64,000 nt of DNA from Roseburia porci (GTDB taxonomy: Bacteria; Bacillota; Clostridia; Lachnospirales; Lachnospiraceae): assembly GCF_009695765.1 (NCBI RefSeq), contig NZ_VUNI01000010.1, positions 1-64,000 on the forward strand, written 5' to 3'. The translations under genes were made by a program, and so were the position numbers. Shown piece by piece: positions 8,044 through 17,083 of the stretch (positions within the stretch are counted from its first letter, which is position 1; each line of letters begins with the position of its first letter). Under the pieces are notes generated by a model. The model made no database searches. It had not been told where the DNA came from and saw nothing but the letters and a program-made list of their open reading frames with translations.

Positions 8044-9729
8044 TTATACTTCCATAATGATCGGCATGATCATCGGACGTCTCTTCGTCTCTTTCCAGAC
8101 AAAATCTCCAAGTGCATCTTTTACTTCTGTCTTGATCTTGCCCCAGTCAGTAATATTATGTTCCATACAATATTCCATCGTATTGTCCAGAACTGTCTTT
8201 GCCTCATCCATAAGGCTTTCTGAATTACGTACATATACAAATCCTCTGGATACAATATCCGGGCCTGCAAGTACCTGTCCCGAACCGCTTTCAAGTGTCA
8301 TAACCACAATAATAATACCATCCTCAGCAAGATGCTGTCTGTCTCTTAAAACGATATTTCCAACATCTCCAACGCCCAGTCCGTCAACAAAGACATTTCC
8401 GACATGAACATGTCCGGTAACCTCTGCGCCATCTTCATCGATTTCAAGTACATCTCCGGAAGAAAGGATCTTAATATGATCTTTATCCATTCCCAGTTCC
8501 TCAGCAATCTTCGCCTGAGCAACGAGATGTTTATACTCTCCATGTACCGGAATTGCATATTTCGGATTAACCAGCGAATAAATAAGCTTGATATCTTCCT
8601 GGCAGGCATGACCGGATACATGAACATCCTGGAAAATAACTTCAGCTCCTTTTCTCATCAGTTCATTGATGACTCCGGTTACAGACTTCTCATTTCCTGG
8701 AATCGGGCTGGAACTGAATACGATCGTATCATTTGGTTTAATGGAAACTTTTCTGTGCATACCAGATGCCATACGGGAAAGTGCTGCCATAGATTCTCCC
8801 TGGCTTCCCGTCGTAATGATGACCGTCTGCTCATCCGGATAATTGCGAAGCTGATCCGCCTCGATCAGGATATTATCCGGAAGAGAAAGATATCCAAGCT
8901 CCGAAGCGATCGAAATGATATTCACCATGCTTCGTCCTTCAATAGCCACCTTGCGTCCGTATTTATTCGCCGAGTTGATGATCTGCTGAACACGGTCAAC
9001 ATTTGATGCAAACGTTGCAATAATAATCCTCTGGTTCTTGTGATCATCAAAAATCTTATCTAAAGTCTTACCAACCGTCTTTTCAGACATGGTAAAGCCT
9101 TTTCTTTCCGCATTTGTACTGTCGCATAAAAGTGCAAGTACACCTTTTTTACCAATCTCTCCAAATCTCTGAAGGTCAATCGCATCACCAAATACCGGTG
9201 TGTAATCCACTTTAAAGTCACCTGTATGGACAACGATTCCTGCCGGTGAGTAGATTGCAAGCGCTGCTGCATCCTGAATACTGTGGTTTGTCTTAATAAA
9301 CTCAACACGGAAACATCCAAGATTGATATGCTGACCGTATTTTACGACTTTGCGTTTTACTTTCTTTAACATATCATGTTCTTTTAATTTATGATCAATA
9401 ATTCCGATTGTAAGTTTTGTTGCATAGATTGGGACATTGATTTCTTTTAAAACATATGGAATTGCCCCAATATGGTCTTCATGACCATGTGTGATAAAAA
9501 ATCCCTTTACTTTATCGATATTATCTCTCAGATATGTGATATCCGGGATAACAAGGTCAATTCCCAGCATATCATCATCCGGGAATGAAATTCCGCAATC
9601 TACAACAATAATACTGTCCTCATATTCAAAAGCAGTGATATTCATACCAATCTGCTCTAATCCGCCTAATGGAATAATTTTTAATTTGCTCTTTTTGTTT
9701 GTGTTTTCCTGTTCTCTTTCTTTCTTCAA
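8044..9729 (-). CDS. rnj: Ribonuclease J
   Basis: 5'-3' exo- and endoribonuclease central to mRNA decay and rRNA maturation in Firmicutes. It has the metallo-beta-lactamase motif THGHEDHIGAIPY (zinc ligands), HTGDFKVDYTPV, the beta-CASP domain, and SGHACQEDIKLIYSLVNPKYAIPVHGEY. 561 residues, full length. The start is a TTG at 9729, 6 bases after GGAGGT; this fits the family N-terminus KLKIIPLGGLEQIG. The leader (9740-9840) is strongly base-paired and a terminator separates it from the upstream DUF1292 gene. The MltG-like, trmR and trhP genes follow closely. Confidence 0.95.
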   Translation of the reverse strand: MKKEREQENTNKKSKLKIIPLGGLEQIGMNITAFEYEDSIIVVDCGISFPDDDMLGIDLVIPDITYLRDNIDKVKGFFITHGHEDHIGAIPYVLKEINVPIYATKLTIGIIDHKLKEHDMLKKVKRKVVKYGQHINLGCFRVEFIKTNHSIQDAAALAIYSPAGIVVHTGDFKVDYTPVFGDAIDLQRFGEIGKKGVLALLCDSTNAERKGFTMSEKTVGKTLDKIFDDHKNQRIIIATFASNVDRVQQIINSANKYGRKVAIEGRSMVNIISIASELGYLSLPDNILIEADQLRNYPDEQTVIITTGSQGESMAALSRMASGMHRKVSIKPNDTIVFSSSPIPGNEKSVTGVINELMRKGAEVIFQDVHVSGHACQEDIKLIYSLVNPKYAIPVHGEYKHLVAQAKIAEELGMDKDHIKILSSGDVLEIDEDGAEVTGHVHVGNVFVDGLGVGDVGNIVLRDRQHLAEDGIIIVVMTLESGSGQVLAGPDIVSRGFVYVRNSESLMDEAKTVLDNTMEYCMEHNITDWGKIKTEVKDALGDFVWKETKRRPMIMPIIMEV

Positions 9730-9755
9730 AATTTTACCTCCAAAATCTAAACCGA

Positions 9756-9831
9756 ACCGGACAGGTTTACACCTGAGACCTTATGAACAAATATCAAACA
9801 ACCATAAGGTGACCGGATAATCCTGTACGGT
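9756..9831 (-). promoter_or_regulatory. Structured 5' leader of the RNase J gene
   Basis: Between the upstream terminator and the TTG start, the minus strand can form an outer stem (10 bp with one mismatch, bases 9756-9765 with 9822-9831) and an inner 8-bp stem (9778-9785 with 9803-9810). A competing small hairpin CAGGT/ACCTG lies at 9762-9775. No known RNA family is recognised; autoregulation by RNase J is conjecture. Confidence 0.4.
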
Positions 9832-9844
9832 TTCTTTCACACAC

Positions 9845-9899
9845 AAAAAAAGTCATGACAAACCAGCGAAACCATATCTTACATTCCGCTTTTTGTCAT
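9845..9899 (-). terminator. Terminator after the ireB-ruvX-DUF1292 operon
   Basis: Minus-strand hairpin with ATGACAAA/TTTGTCAT plus an AGCG/CGCT inner stem, followed by seven T residues (9851-9845). It separates the DUF1292 gene from rnj. Confidence 0.75.
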
Positions 9900-9929
9900 C
9901 CTTTTATTATGTGTCTGTTTCACGTATCA

Positions 9930-10193
9930 TTAAAATTCTACTCTTGTATCTTCATCCATGAGTTCCGAGAATATTTTTCCGAGTGCAGCAAGCTCCACTT
10001 CGTCTTCTACCATCTCATAGACAATTTCACCGCCATCTTCTTCGCGAAGTTCTTTCAGGATATAGGCATCACCATCGCCTTCCTCTTCTTCTGTCACGAA
10101 AAGATATTTCATGCCATTCAGCTGTGTCTGTTCCAATACGAAAAACGAAACAGCTTCATTTGTTTCCGGATCTGTAAAAATTACTTTTTCCAT
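9930..10193 (-). CDS. DUF1292 family protein (YrzB-like)
   Basis: 87 residues, very acidic, with the family pattern ITFTDPETNEAVSFFVLEQT-like start (here VIFTDPETNEAVSFFVLEQT), LNGMKYLFVTEEEE and AYILKELREED. Function unknown across the family. It sits in the conserved ireB-ruvX-DUF1292 trio of Firmicutes and is the last gene before a terminator. Start ATG 10193. Confidence 0.85.
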   Translation of the reverse strand: MEKVIFTDPETNEAVSFFVLEQTQLNGMKYLFVTEEEEGDGDAYILKELREEDGGEIVYEMVEDEVELAALGKIFSELMDEDTRVEF

Positions 10194-10266
10194 GTTATCT
10201 CCATTTCATACATTCATTCCGGAGCAAAAGCAATCCTCTGCAGGACATAAAAACAAGATATCCCGG

Positions 10267-10701
10267 TTATCCCTGTTTCTGGTGTGTCAGATAATCCAGA
10301 TACCCCTGTAAAATAAATATTGCCGCGATTTCATCCACATATTCCTTACGGTTCTCTCTTCGGATTCCCATCTCCATCATAGAATTATCCGCAGAAACTG
10401 TAGTGAGACGCTCGTCCCAGAGAATGACTTCAAGTCCAGTGCGTTTTTCCAGCATTTCCTTAAATTCTTTCGTCTTTTCGCAGCGCTCACCTTCCGTATT
10501 ATTCATGTTCTTGGGAAAACCAAGGACAATCTTATCTACTCCGTATTCTGTTACAAGTTCTTCTATCCTTGCAAGTGTCTGACGCAATTTGGATGAAGAT
10601 TTGCGTCGAATAATCTCTACTCCCTGTGCAGTGATCAGGAGTTCATCACTCACTGCCACTCCTACTGTCTTTGAACCATAGTCCAATCCTAAAATCCGCA
10701 T
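10267..10701 (-). CDS. ruvX: Putative pre-16S rRNA nuclease / Holliday junction resolvase (YqgF/RuvX)
   Basis: RNase H-fold protein. The N-terminal [15 protein letters not shown] carries the first catalytic aspartate, followed by [15 protein letters not shown] and WDERLTT. 144 residues, usual length. The family has been assigned both to 16S rRNA 5'-end maturation and to resolvase activity; sequence does not separate the two. Second gene of ireB-ruvX-DUF1292, 17 bases after ireB. Confidence 0.93.
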   Translation of the reverse strand: MRILGLDYGSKTVGVAVSDELLITAQGVEIIRRKSSSKLRQTLARIEELVTEYGVDKIVLGFPKNMNNTEGERCEKTKEFKEMLEKRTGLEVILWDERLTTVSADNSMMEMGIRRENRKEYVDEIAAIFILQGYLDYLTHQKQG

Positions 10702-10718
10702 TACTTCACCGTACCGGA

Positions 10719-10982
10719 TTATCTCCAGGAATTGTTCTCAATGTAAGCCTTCAAAACTTCTTCCACAAGTTCATCACGCTCTACTTTCATGATCAGGCTT
10801 CTGGCATTATTATGACTGGTGATATAAGTTGGATCACCAGACATGATATATCCCACAATCTGATTAACCGGATTGTATCCTTTCTCATTGAGTGCTCGGT
10901 ATACAACCTCAAGAACATCTTTTACCTGAAGTTCCGGCTCCTTTTCTACTTTAAAATACTGTGTGTTGTTAATATTCTGCAT
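10719..10982 (-). CDS. ireB: IreB family regulatory phosphoprotein
   Basis: Small helical protein (formerly DUF965) that in enterococci is phosphorylated by the PASTA kinase IreK and controls cephalosporin resistance. Core motif [21 protein letters not shown] is nearly invariant. 87 residues. The enterococcal protein is phosphorylated on N-terminal threonines; here the N-terminus has a single threonine (Thr7, in NNTQYF), so at most one equivalent site is visible. First gene of its operon. Start ATG 10982 has only a weak ribosome binding site. Confidence 0.93.
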   Translation of the reverse strand: MQNINNTQYFKVEKEPELQVKDVLEVVYRALNEKGYNPVNQIVGYIMSGDPTYITSHNNARSLIMKVERDELVEEVLKAYIENNSWR

Positions 10983-11075
10983 AATTTCACGCCTTTGCTC
11001 TTGTTACAATTATCCCGTAATGACTGTCACATTCATCACCGGGTTCTTTACGCCACAATAAGCTATGTCTATTTT

Positions 11076-11104
11076 ATTGTAAACTACTCGGACAAAAAAT
11101 ACAA
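11076..11104 (-). promoter_or_regulatory. Sigma-A-type promoter of ireB-ruvX-DUF1292
   Basis: Minus-strand TTGTAT, 17-base spacer, TACAAT, beginning right after the mtaB stop codon. Confidence 0.55.
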
Positions 11105-11107
11105 CCA

Positions 11108-12409
11108 TTAATCCATCAAAAGCACTTCATCATTCAGCATACCTGTAAGTTTACCGCTCTTTAAGCAGTTGGAAAGATTCTCTTCAGATTCCACTGCAAC
11201 CTTTACATATTCTCTTGTATAGCCGGTAAAATAAGTCTTGCCGTCAATCTCATTTTCTTCTTCAAACAAAACATCCTGTGTACTTCCGATATAATGCTGG
11301 CGGAATTCTTTTGACATTTTTTCTCCAAGTTCAATCAGCTGTGCGCTCCGATTCGTCTTCTCCTGTTCTGAGACCTGATCCGGCATCACAGCTGCTTTTG
11401 TTCCCTGCCGTTTGGAATATTTAAAAATATGCATTTCATAAAAATGTATCTGTGCAAGAAATTCCTTTGTGATTTGAAATTCCTCTTCTGTCTCTCCCGG
11501 GAAACCTACGATCACATCCGTCGTAATCGCAGGATGGTCAAACGCGTCCCTCAGCAGACTGCACGCATGTGCATATTCTTCCGCTGTATATTTGCGGTTC
11601 ATCCTCTGCAGCGTCGCATCGCATCCACTCTGTAATGACAAGTGAAAATGCGGACAGATTTTCGAAAGCCCGGAGAGTTCTTTTGCGAAATCTTCGGTAA
11701 CAAGTCTTGGCTCCAGTGATCCAAGACGGATTCTTTCGATTCCGTCTATTTTATGAACTTCCTGGATCAGGTGAAGCAGATTATCCCCGAGATCTGTTCC
11801 ATACGAACTCAGATGAATTCCAGTAAGCACGATCTCTTTATAGCCATTTGCAGCCAGACGTTCAACCTCTTTTACCACGTGTTCGAGCTTTCTGCTTCTT
11901 ACCCGTCCTCTGGCATAAGGAATGATGCAATAGCTGCAAAACTGGTTACACCCATCCTGAACTTTTATAAATGCTCTTGTATGTTCTGCTGTCCGGGACA
12001 GGAAAAGTTCCTCGTATTCCTGTCTTTCATGGTTAATATCCAAAACATCATCGCGGTCTTTATGATTCTTCATAAATGCCTCGATCCGCTCAACCAGTTC
12101 ATGTTTTTTATTATTTCCGATCACGATATCGATCGCGGTATCTTTTAATGCTTCTTCCTCTTTTGTCTGGATATAGCAGCCGGTGCCCACAACTACCGCA
12201 TCCGGATTTTTTGCTTTTGCCCGGTGCAGCATCTGGCGTGATTTCCGGTCTGCCATATTTGTAACGGAACAGGTATTGATAATATAAACATCTGCATATT
12301 CCTGAAATGGCACAATCTCATACCCTGCATTTTCAAGCATCTGCTGCATCGCCTCGGTTTCATATGCATTCACTTTGCATCCCAGATTATGAAGTGCTGC
12401 TTTTTTCAT
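11108..12409 (-). CDS. mtaB: tRNA t6A37 methylthiotransferase MtaB
   Basis: Radical SAM enzyme that converts t6A37 to ms2t6A37 in tRNAs decoding ANN codons. Three parts are visible: the N-terminal UPF0004 domain (LGCKVNAYETEAM, NTCSVTNMADRKSRQ, GTGCYIQ, giving three cluster cysteines), the radical SAM motif CNQFCSYCIIPYARGR, and a C-terminal TRAM-like domain. 433 residues, full length. ATG 12409 follows AGGAGAG. In Bacillus this gene (yqeV) directly follows prmA-rsmE; here the cysteine desulfurase, thiI and the HPr-like gene come between. Confidence 0.95.
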   Translation of the reverse strand: MKKAALHNLGCKVNAYETEAMQQMLENAGYEIVPFQEYADVYIINTCSVTNMADRKSRQMLHRAKAKNPDAVVVGTGCYIQTKEEEALKDTAIDIVIGNNKKHELVERIEAFMKNHKDRDDVLDINHERQEYEELFLSRTAEHTRAFIKVQDGCNQFCSYCIIPYARGRVRSRKLEHVVKEVERLAANGYKEIVLTGIHLSSYGTDLGDNLLHLIQEVHKIDGIERIRLGSLEPRLVTEDFAKELSGLSKICPHFHLSLQSGCDATLQRMNRKYTAEEYAHACSLLRDAFDHPAITTDVIVGFPGETEEEFQITKEFLAQIHFYEMHIFKYSKRQGTKAAVMPDQVSEQEKTNRSAQLIELGEKMSKEFRQHYIGSTQDVLFEEENEIDGKTYFTGYTREYVKVAVESEENLSNCLKSGKLTGMLNDEVLLMD

Positions 12410-12426
12410 TTTTCTCTCCTAAATAA

Positions 12427-12455
12427 TTGACTTTTCATGTAAAAACCTTTAGTAT
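12427..12455 (+). promoter_or_regulatory. Promoter of the HPr-like gene
   Basis: TTGACT, 17-base spacer, TAGTAT, 41 bases before the start codon. Confidence 0.5.
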
Positions 12456-12496
12456 CAAAAGTAGATAAATTCTATTATTGATAAGGAGGTTTTCTG

Positions 12497-12730
12497 ATGA
12501 AAACAGTACAGATTTCATTAAATTCTATCGGTAAAGTAAAATCTTTCGTAAATGCAATTACACAGTTTGATTTTGATTTTGATTTAATTTCCGGAAGATA
12601 TGTCATTGATGCAAAATCCATCATGGGTATCTTCAGTTTAGATTTATCCAAACCAATCGACCTTGCAATTCATACAGAGACTAATCTGGATGAGATCATG
12701 GAAGTATTAAAACCATACATTATCGAGTAA
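12497..12730 (+). CDS. HPr-like protein without the phosphoryl-accepting histidine
   Basis: 77 residues aligning end to end with phosphocarrier HPr: AKSIMGIFSLDLSKPIDLAI matches the NLKSIMGVMSLG region of Bacillus HPr. In place of the active GIHARPA segment it has SIGKVKSFVNAI, so the EI-phosphorylated histidine is absent. The position of the regulatory serine is kept (Ser41). It cannot be a normal sugar phosphocarrier; a Crh-like regulatory role is possible but unproven. AAGGAGG is 8 bases from the ATG. It has its own promoter and terminator, with no PTS genes nearby. Confidence 0.8.
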   Translation: MKTVQISLNSIGKVKSFVNAITQFDFDFDLISGRYVIDAKSIMGIFSLDLSKPIDLAIHTETNLDEIMEVLKPYIIE

Positions 12731-12751
12731 TTGCAGCTTTAGAATTTATAA

Positions 12752-12792
12752 GCACAGACAAAGAAGATCAGAAATGATCTTCTTTTTTTGTG
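12752..12792 (+). terminator. Terminator of the HPr-like gene
   Basis: Stem AAAGAAGATCA/TGATCTTCTTT with a GAAA loop, flanked by GCACA/TGTGC; the downstream arm runs into seven T residues. Confidence 0.8.
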
Positions 12793-12806
12793 CCTGTTAT
12801 AATAGT

Positions 12807-13991
12807 TTATTCTGCATCAACGTGAATCGTTTCAACCGTTTCAATTGCCTTTTTCATCAGTTCTTCGATGCAGTCATTTAAATTTTCTTCTGACTTCTTG
12901 ATGTATTTCAGATTTGGCTTGGTTACCGGATGTTTTGCAACAAAGATCGTACAGCAGTCTTCAAACGGCTGGATTGAAGTTTCATACGTATCGATCTTTT
13001 CCGCAATCTCTACGATATCCTGTTTGTCCAGTGCAATAAGCGGACGATATACCGGCATGGTACATACTTCATTTGTTGCTGCAAGTGACTGCATGGTCTG
13101 GCTTGCCACCTGTCCAATGCTCTCTCCTGTGATCAGTCCGAGGCATTTATTCTCATATGCAAAATGCTCAGCGATCTTCATCATATAACGGCGCATAATA
13201 ATCGTCAGTTCATCATGTGGACATTTCTCATAAATTGCAAGCTGGATATCTGTGAAATTCACAACATGAAGATTAATTGGTCCGGAATATCTTGCGACCT
13301 TCTTTGCCAGATCAACCACTTTCTGTTTTGCACGCTCACTGGTATATGGCGGTGCATGAAAATAAGTTGCATCAATGGTTACACCTCGTTTGCTGATCAT
13401 ATAGCCTGCAACCGGGCTGTCAATTCCTCCGGATAAAAGAAGCATTGCTTTTCCGGCTGTTCCAAGCGGCATACCTCCAGGTCCTGGAAGTTCGATGGAA
13501 TAGATATTGATCATCGGACGAATTTCGATATTTACAAGCACCTGTGGATGATGTACGTCAACTTTCATCTCTGGAAAAGCTTCCAGTAATTTCTCACCGA
13601 TTGCTGCATTAATCTCCATTGAATTCATCGGGTAATTTTTTCTTGCACGACGTGCATTTACCTTGAATGTAAAGTTTTTGTCCGGATATGTTTCATCCAC
13701 ATGCCGGATTACTTCTTCTGCAAGCTTGTCAAATCCCTCATCTTCCACAAGGATTACCGGACAGATTCCAACGATACCAAACACTCTCTGCAGCGCAGTA
13801 ACGGTTTCATCATAATCGTATTCACCCTCTGTCTCCACATAAATACGTCCGTTTTCCTTGCGGACATGAAACGTTCCGTCCACATTCTTTAACTGATAAC
13901 TGATGTTGTGAACCAGCGCATCCTCAAACAGATATCTGTTTTTTCCTTTGATTGCGATCTCTGCGTATTTAATCAAAAATGCTTTGTACAT
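12807..13991 (-). CDS. thiI: tRNA 4-thiouridine synthetase ThiI
   Basis: Adenylates and thiolates uridine 8 of tRNA; in some species it also feeds sulfur to thiamine thiazole. An N-terminal ferredoxin-like/THUMP region runs to about residue 165 (LLEAFPEMKVDVHHPQVLVNIEIR). The PP-loop ATPase follows with LLSGGIDSPVAGYM, and TGESIGQVASQT. 394 residues: the C-terminal rhodanese domain of enterobacterial ThiI is missing, as usual in Firmicutes, so sulfur is probably handed over by the cysteine desulfurase encoded 15 bases upstream. Last gene of the prmA-rsmE-desulfurase-thiI operon. Confidence 0.95.
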   Translation of the reverse strand: MYKAFLIKYAEIAIKGKNRYLFEDALVHNISYQLKNVDGTFHVRKENGRIYVETEGEYDYDETVTALQRVFGIVGICPVILVEDEGFDKLAEEVIRHVDETYPDKNFTFKVNARRARKNYPMNSMEINAAIGEKLLEAFPEMKVDVHHPQVLVNIEIRPMINIYSIELPGPGGMPLGTAGKAMLLLSGGIDSPVAGYMISKRGVTIDATYFHAPPYTSERAKQKVVDLAKKVARYSGPINLHVVNFTDIQLAIYEKCPHDELTIIMRRYMMKIAEHFAYENKCLGLITGESIGQVASQTMQSLAATNEVCTMPVYRPLIALDKQDIVEIAEKIDTYETSIQPFEDCCTIFVAKHPVTKPNLKYIKKSEENLNDCIEELMKKAIETVETIHVDAE

Positions 13992-14006
13992 TCTTATCTC
14001 CTTTAC

Positions 14007-15161
14007 TTATTTTCTTGTATATTTCTGAAGCATCGGAATGACTTCTCTCATAACTCCGAGTGCATAATCAAGTTCTTCCATTGTGGTGTGTACCGAAAAA
14101 CTAAACCGGATCGTAGAATCCAAAAGCTCCGGTGCAAGTCCGATACTTTTTAACGTATGGCTGACCGAAGGCTTATTCGATGAACATGCGCTTCCTGCTG
14201 ATACATAAATTCCTCTGTCTTCCAGTGTATGAAGCATAACCTCTGCACGCACACCGCGAATGCTGACGCTGACCACATGAGGAGCAGACGCTCTTTGGGA
14301 TTGTCCGTTTACGCTCACACCTTCAATCTGCGTCACCTGTTCGATAAAATGCTCTCTTAAAGCATACATCCGGTCGATCTTTTCCTCAAAATCCGTATAG
14401 ATCTCCTCAGCAGCAAGTCCAAGTCCTGCGATTGCAGGCACATTCTCTGTTCCGGAACGCATTCCCTTCTGCTGGCCACCACCAAATATCACCGGACGGA
14501 TTTTGGTTTTATCTTTTATGTATAAAAATCCACTGCCCTTTGGTCCATGAATCTTATGTCCGCTCACTGACAAAAGATCAATATTTAACTTCTTTGGAAC
14601 GATCCGCATCTTTCCATATGCCTGAATCGCATCCACGTGAAAAATAATATCCGGATTCGCTGCTTTTATGATCTTTCCAGCTTCTTCAATCGGCTGGATT
14701 GCCCCGATTTCATTGTTTACCTGCATCAAAGAAACCAGGATTGTATCCTCCCGGATCGCATTTTTTAATGCTTCCATAGAGATAACACCCTTAGAATCCA
14801 CCGGCAGATAAGTCACTTCAAATCCCTGTTCTTCCAGATATGCCATAGGATTTGACACAGACGCATGTTCAATGGAAGATGTAATAATATGCATGCCGGC
14901 ACGCCGGTTTGCCATTGCACTTCCAATGATGGCCAGGTTATTGGATTCTGTTCCGCCTGACGTAAAAACGATTTCTTTTTCCTGTGCTTTCAGAGTCTTT
15001 GCAATCTGTTTTTTTGCTTCATTGATATATTTTTCAGCAATTACTCCCTTCATATGTAACGAAGAAGGGTTGCCATAATCCTCCAATAACAGCTTCATCA
15101 TCAGTTCAGCTGCTTTGTCTGAACATCTTGTTGTTGCTGAATTATCCAAATATGCTTCCAT
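14007..15161 (-). CDS. Cysteine desulfurase (NifS/IscS family), probably dedicated to ThiI
   Basis: PLP enzyme releasing sulfur from cysteine as an enzyme persulfide. It shows SSIEHASV (cofactor-contacting His), SVSGHKIHGPKG with PLP lysine Lys203, and the mobile loop SAGSACSSNKPS with catalytic Cys326. 384 residues, group I type with a short loop. Location directly before thiI suggests it is the NifZ-like sulfur donor for 4-thiouridine. No iscU, sufBCD or iscR is nearby, which argues against a general Fe-S role. ATG 15161 follows GGAGTAATC. Confidence 0.9.
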   Translation of the reverse strand: MEAYLDNSATTRCSDKAAELMMKLLLEDYGNPSSLHMKGVIAEKYINEAKKQIAKTLKAQEKEIVFTSGGTESNNLAIIGSAMANRRAGMHIITSSIEHASVSNPMAYLEEQGFEVTYLPVDSKGVISMEALKNAIREDTILVSLMQVNNEIGAIQPIEEAGKIIKAANPDIIFHVDAIQAYGKMRIVPKKLNIDLLSVSGHKIHGPKGSGFLYIKDKTKIRPVIFGGGQQKGMRSGTENVPAIAGLGLAAEEIYTDFEEKIDRMYALREHFIEQVTQIEGVSVNGQSQRASAPHVVSVSIRGVRAEVMLHTLEDRGIYVSAGSACSSNKPSVSHTLKSIGLAPELLDSTIRFSFSVHTTMEELDYALGVMREVIPMLQKYTRK

Positions 15162-15169
15162 GATTACTC

Positions 15170-15922
15170 CTATTCATCCAGCTGGTACACAAGCATTGCA
15201 AGTGTTGCAAGTCCAGCTGTTTCCGTTCTTAAAATCCGTCTTCCAAGTGAGATCCGATGCATCTCGTCCGGAAGACCTGTAATCTCCTCTTCTGAGAATC
15301 CGCCTTCCGGTCCAATAAAGATTCCAATCGACTGCCCTGGTGTAATGTGCCCGATGATCTCTCTGGTAGCTTCCATGCCACGTTCATTCTCATATGGTAC
15401 AAGAACAACATCCAGCGTCTTTGCCAGTTCCAATGCCTCTTTCCAGTTCATTAACGGTCTTATCACCGGAATGACCGTTCTTTTTGACTGTTTTGCAGCA
15501 CTCTCTGCAATCGTCTGCCATCGTTTATTTTTATTGTCTGCCTTCTTTGCATCCAGCTTAACCACACAGTTTTTCATGGATACCGGAATCACTTCCGAAA
15601 CTCCAAGCTCGGTTGCCTTTTGTATGATCAGCTCCATCTTATCGCTTTTTGGCAACCCCTGAAACAGCCAGATCGGATTATCCAGTTCTGTCCCTGTCTC
15701 ATCTGCATATTCGATTCTGGCGCTCACATAATCCGCGGCAATTTCTTCCAGGCAGCAGAAAAAAGCATGTCCAGAACGATCTGAAACTCTCACCTTTTCT
15801 CCTGTTTTCATACGGAGGACATTCCGGATATGATTTACATCCGGTCCTGTGATGCAGATTTTCCCTGTTTTCTGTTCTGCGTCAAAAGCTACCTGCTCAT
15901 CTTCTACAAAAAATTGATACAT
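15170..15922 (-). CDS. rsmE: 16S rRNA m3U1498 methyltransferase RsmE
   Basis: SPOUT-class methyltransferase. An N-terminal PUA-like domain (HIRNVLRMKTGEKVRVSD) is followed by the knotted SAM site IGIFIGPEGGFSEEEI and SLGRRILRTETA. 250 residues, full length. Follows prmA after 11 bases, the same pair as Bacillus yqeT-yqeU. Confidence 0.95.
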   Translation of the reverse strand: MYQFFVEDEQVAFDAEQKTGKICITGPDVNHIRNVLRMKTGEKVRVSDRSGHAFFCCLEEIAADYVSARIEYADETGTELDNPIWLFQGLPKSDKMELIIQKATELGVSEVIPVSMKNCVVKLDAKKADNKNKRWQTIAESAAKQSKRTVIPVIRPLMNWKEALELAKTLDVVLVPYENERGMEATREIIGHITPGQSIGIFIGPEGGFSEEEITGLPDEMHRISLGRRILRTETAGLATLAMLVYQLDE

Positions 15923-15933
15923 CTTGTCTATCC

Positions 15934-16917
15934 TTAATTTTTACGTGCAGTAATGTTGACCCATTCACCCTGATGATTGATCTCCACAACTTCAAGACCC
16001 GCTTTTTCAATTGCTGCCTTCACTTCATTTTCTTTGAAATCAATAATTCCGGATGTAATAAAATATCCACCCTTTTTCAGGCGGGCCGGAATGACCGGTG
16101 CCATTGGAATGATAACATCCGCAAGAATATTTGCAACTACGATATCATATACTTCTGTTCCAACCTTTTGTTGAAGTTCTTCGTCATCGATCAGGTTACC
16201 AACATAAAAAGTACCAAGTCCGGCATCAAGATGGTTTACTTCCATATTCTCTTTTGTGGAGATCATGCAGTCTGCATCCAGATCTGTACCAACTACCTCT
16301 GATGCTCCAAGTTTTAATGCAACAATTGATAAAATGCCACTTCCACATCCGACATCCAATACCTTAGGATGCTTATTCTCTGGGGTATATTCGCTGTTAC
16401 CGCGGATATATTTTAAAAGCTGTCTGATGCATAACTGCGTGGTCTCATGTTTTCCTGTTCCGAACGAAATTCCAGGATCAATTTCAATCAGGAATTTATC
16501 CTTATCTTCCTCTTTCAGTTCCTCCCAGGTTGGTTTGATCAGAATATCCTCGATCGTAAAAGAAGAAAAATATTTCTTCCAGTTATTGATCCAGTCCAGA
16601 TCTTCGGTCTCACTTGATGAGATCATGCCAGAACCTACCTCTACCATCTTTCTGAGATTCTCAAGGCCGGCTTTCACCTGCGTTAAGATCTGTTTCTGAT
16701 CACTTCCGTCCTCTTCAATATAAAAGCTGACATGGCTGATTCCCTCATCCGGTGGAAGTTCCGGAAGAAAGTCAATAAACATATCTGCCTGGTCCTCTTT
16801 CGTCAGAGGGATATTATCTTCAATTTCAATTCCCTCAATTCCAAGGTCCATCAGCATAGAACTCATATAGTCTTCTGCTGCTGTTGTTGTTTCAATTGTA
16901 TATTTTTTCCATTTCAT
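15934..16917 (-). CDS. prmA: Ribosomal protein L11 methyltransferase
   Basis: Methylates lysines and the N-terminus of L11. A substrate-recognition N-terminal region is followed by SAM motif I VLDVGCGSGILSIVALKLGA and the VANILADVI motif. 327 residues, slightly longer than the roughly 310 usual. First gene of prmA-rsmE-cysteine desulfurase-thiI, with a promoter upstream. In Bacillus it directly follows dnaJ; here a PPK2 gene on the opposite strand separates them. Confidence 0.95.
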   Translation of the reverse strand: MKWKKYTIETTTAAEDYMSSMLMDLGIEGIEIEDNIPLTKEDQADMFIDFLPELPPDEGISHVSFYIEEDGSDQKQILTQVKAGLENLRKMVEVGSGMISSSETEDLDWINNWKKYFSSFTIEDILIKPTWEELKEEDKDKFLIEIDPGISFGTGKHETTQLCIRQLLKYIRGNSEYTPENKHPKVLDVGCGSGILSIVALKLGASEVVGTDLDADCMISTKENMEVNHLDAGLGTFYVGNLIDDEELQQKVGTEVYDIVVANILADVIIPMAPVIPARLKKGGYFITSGIIDFKENEVKAAIEKAGLEVVEINHQGEWVNITARKN

Positions 16918-16950
16918 AATGTGATATCCTCTCTGTGCATACTTCTTTTT

Positions 16951-16979
16951 ATATTACCTTAGAATCCTGCAAAATACAA
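16951..16979 (-). promoter_or_regulatory. Promoter of the prmA operon
   Basis: Minus-strand TTGTAT, 17-base spacer, TAATAT, about 34 bases before the prmA start. Confidence 0.5.
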
Positions 16980-17083
16980 GATGGAACTCCGAAATTGATT
17001 TTTGATTCTTACTGGTATTTTTGCGGAAATGGGTTAAAATAGAAATAACAAAATGTATAGGGACACATATGGGAGGGACATAT

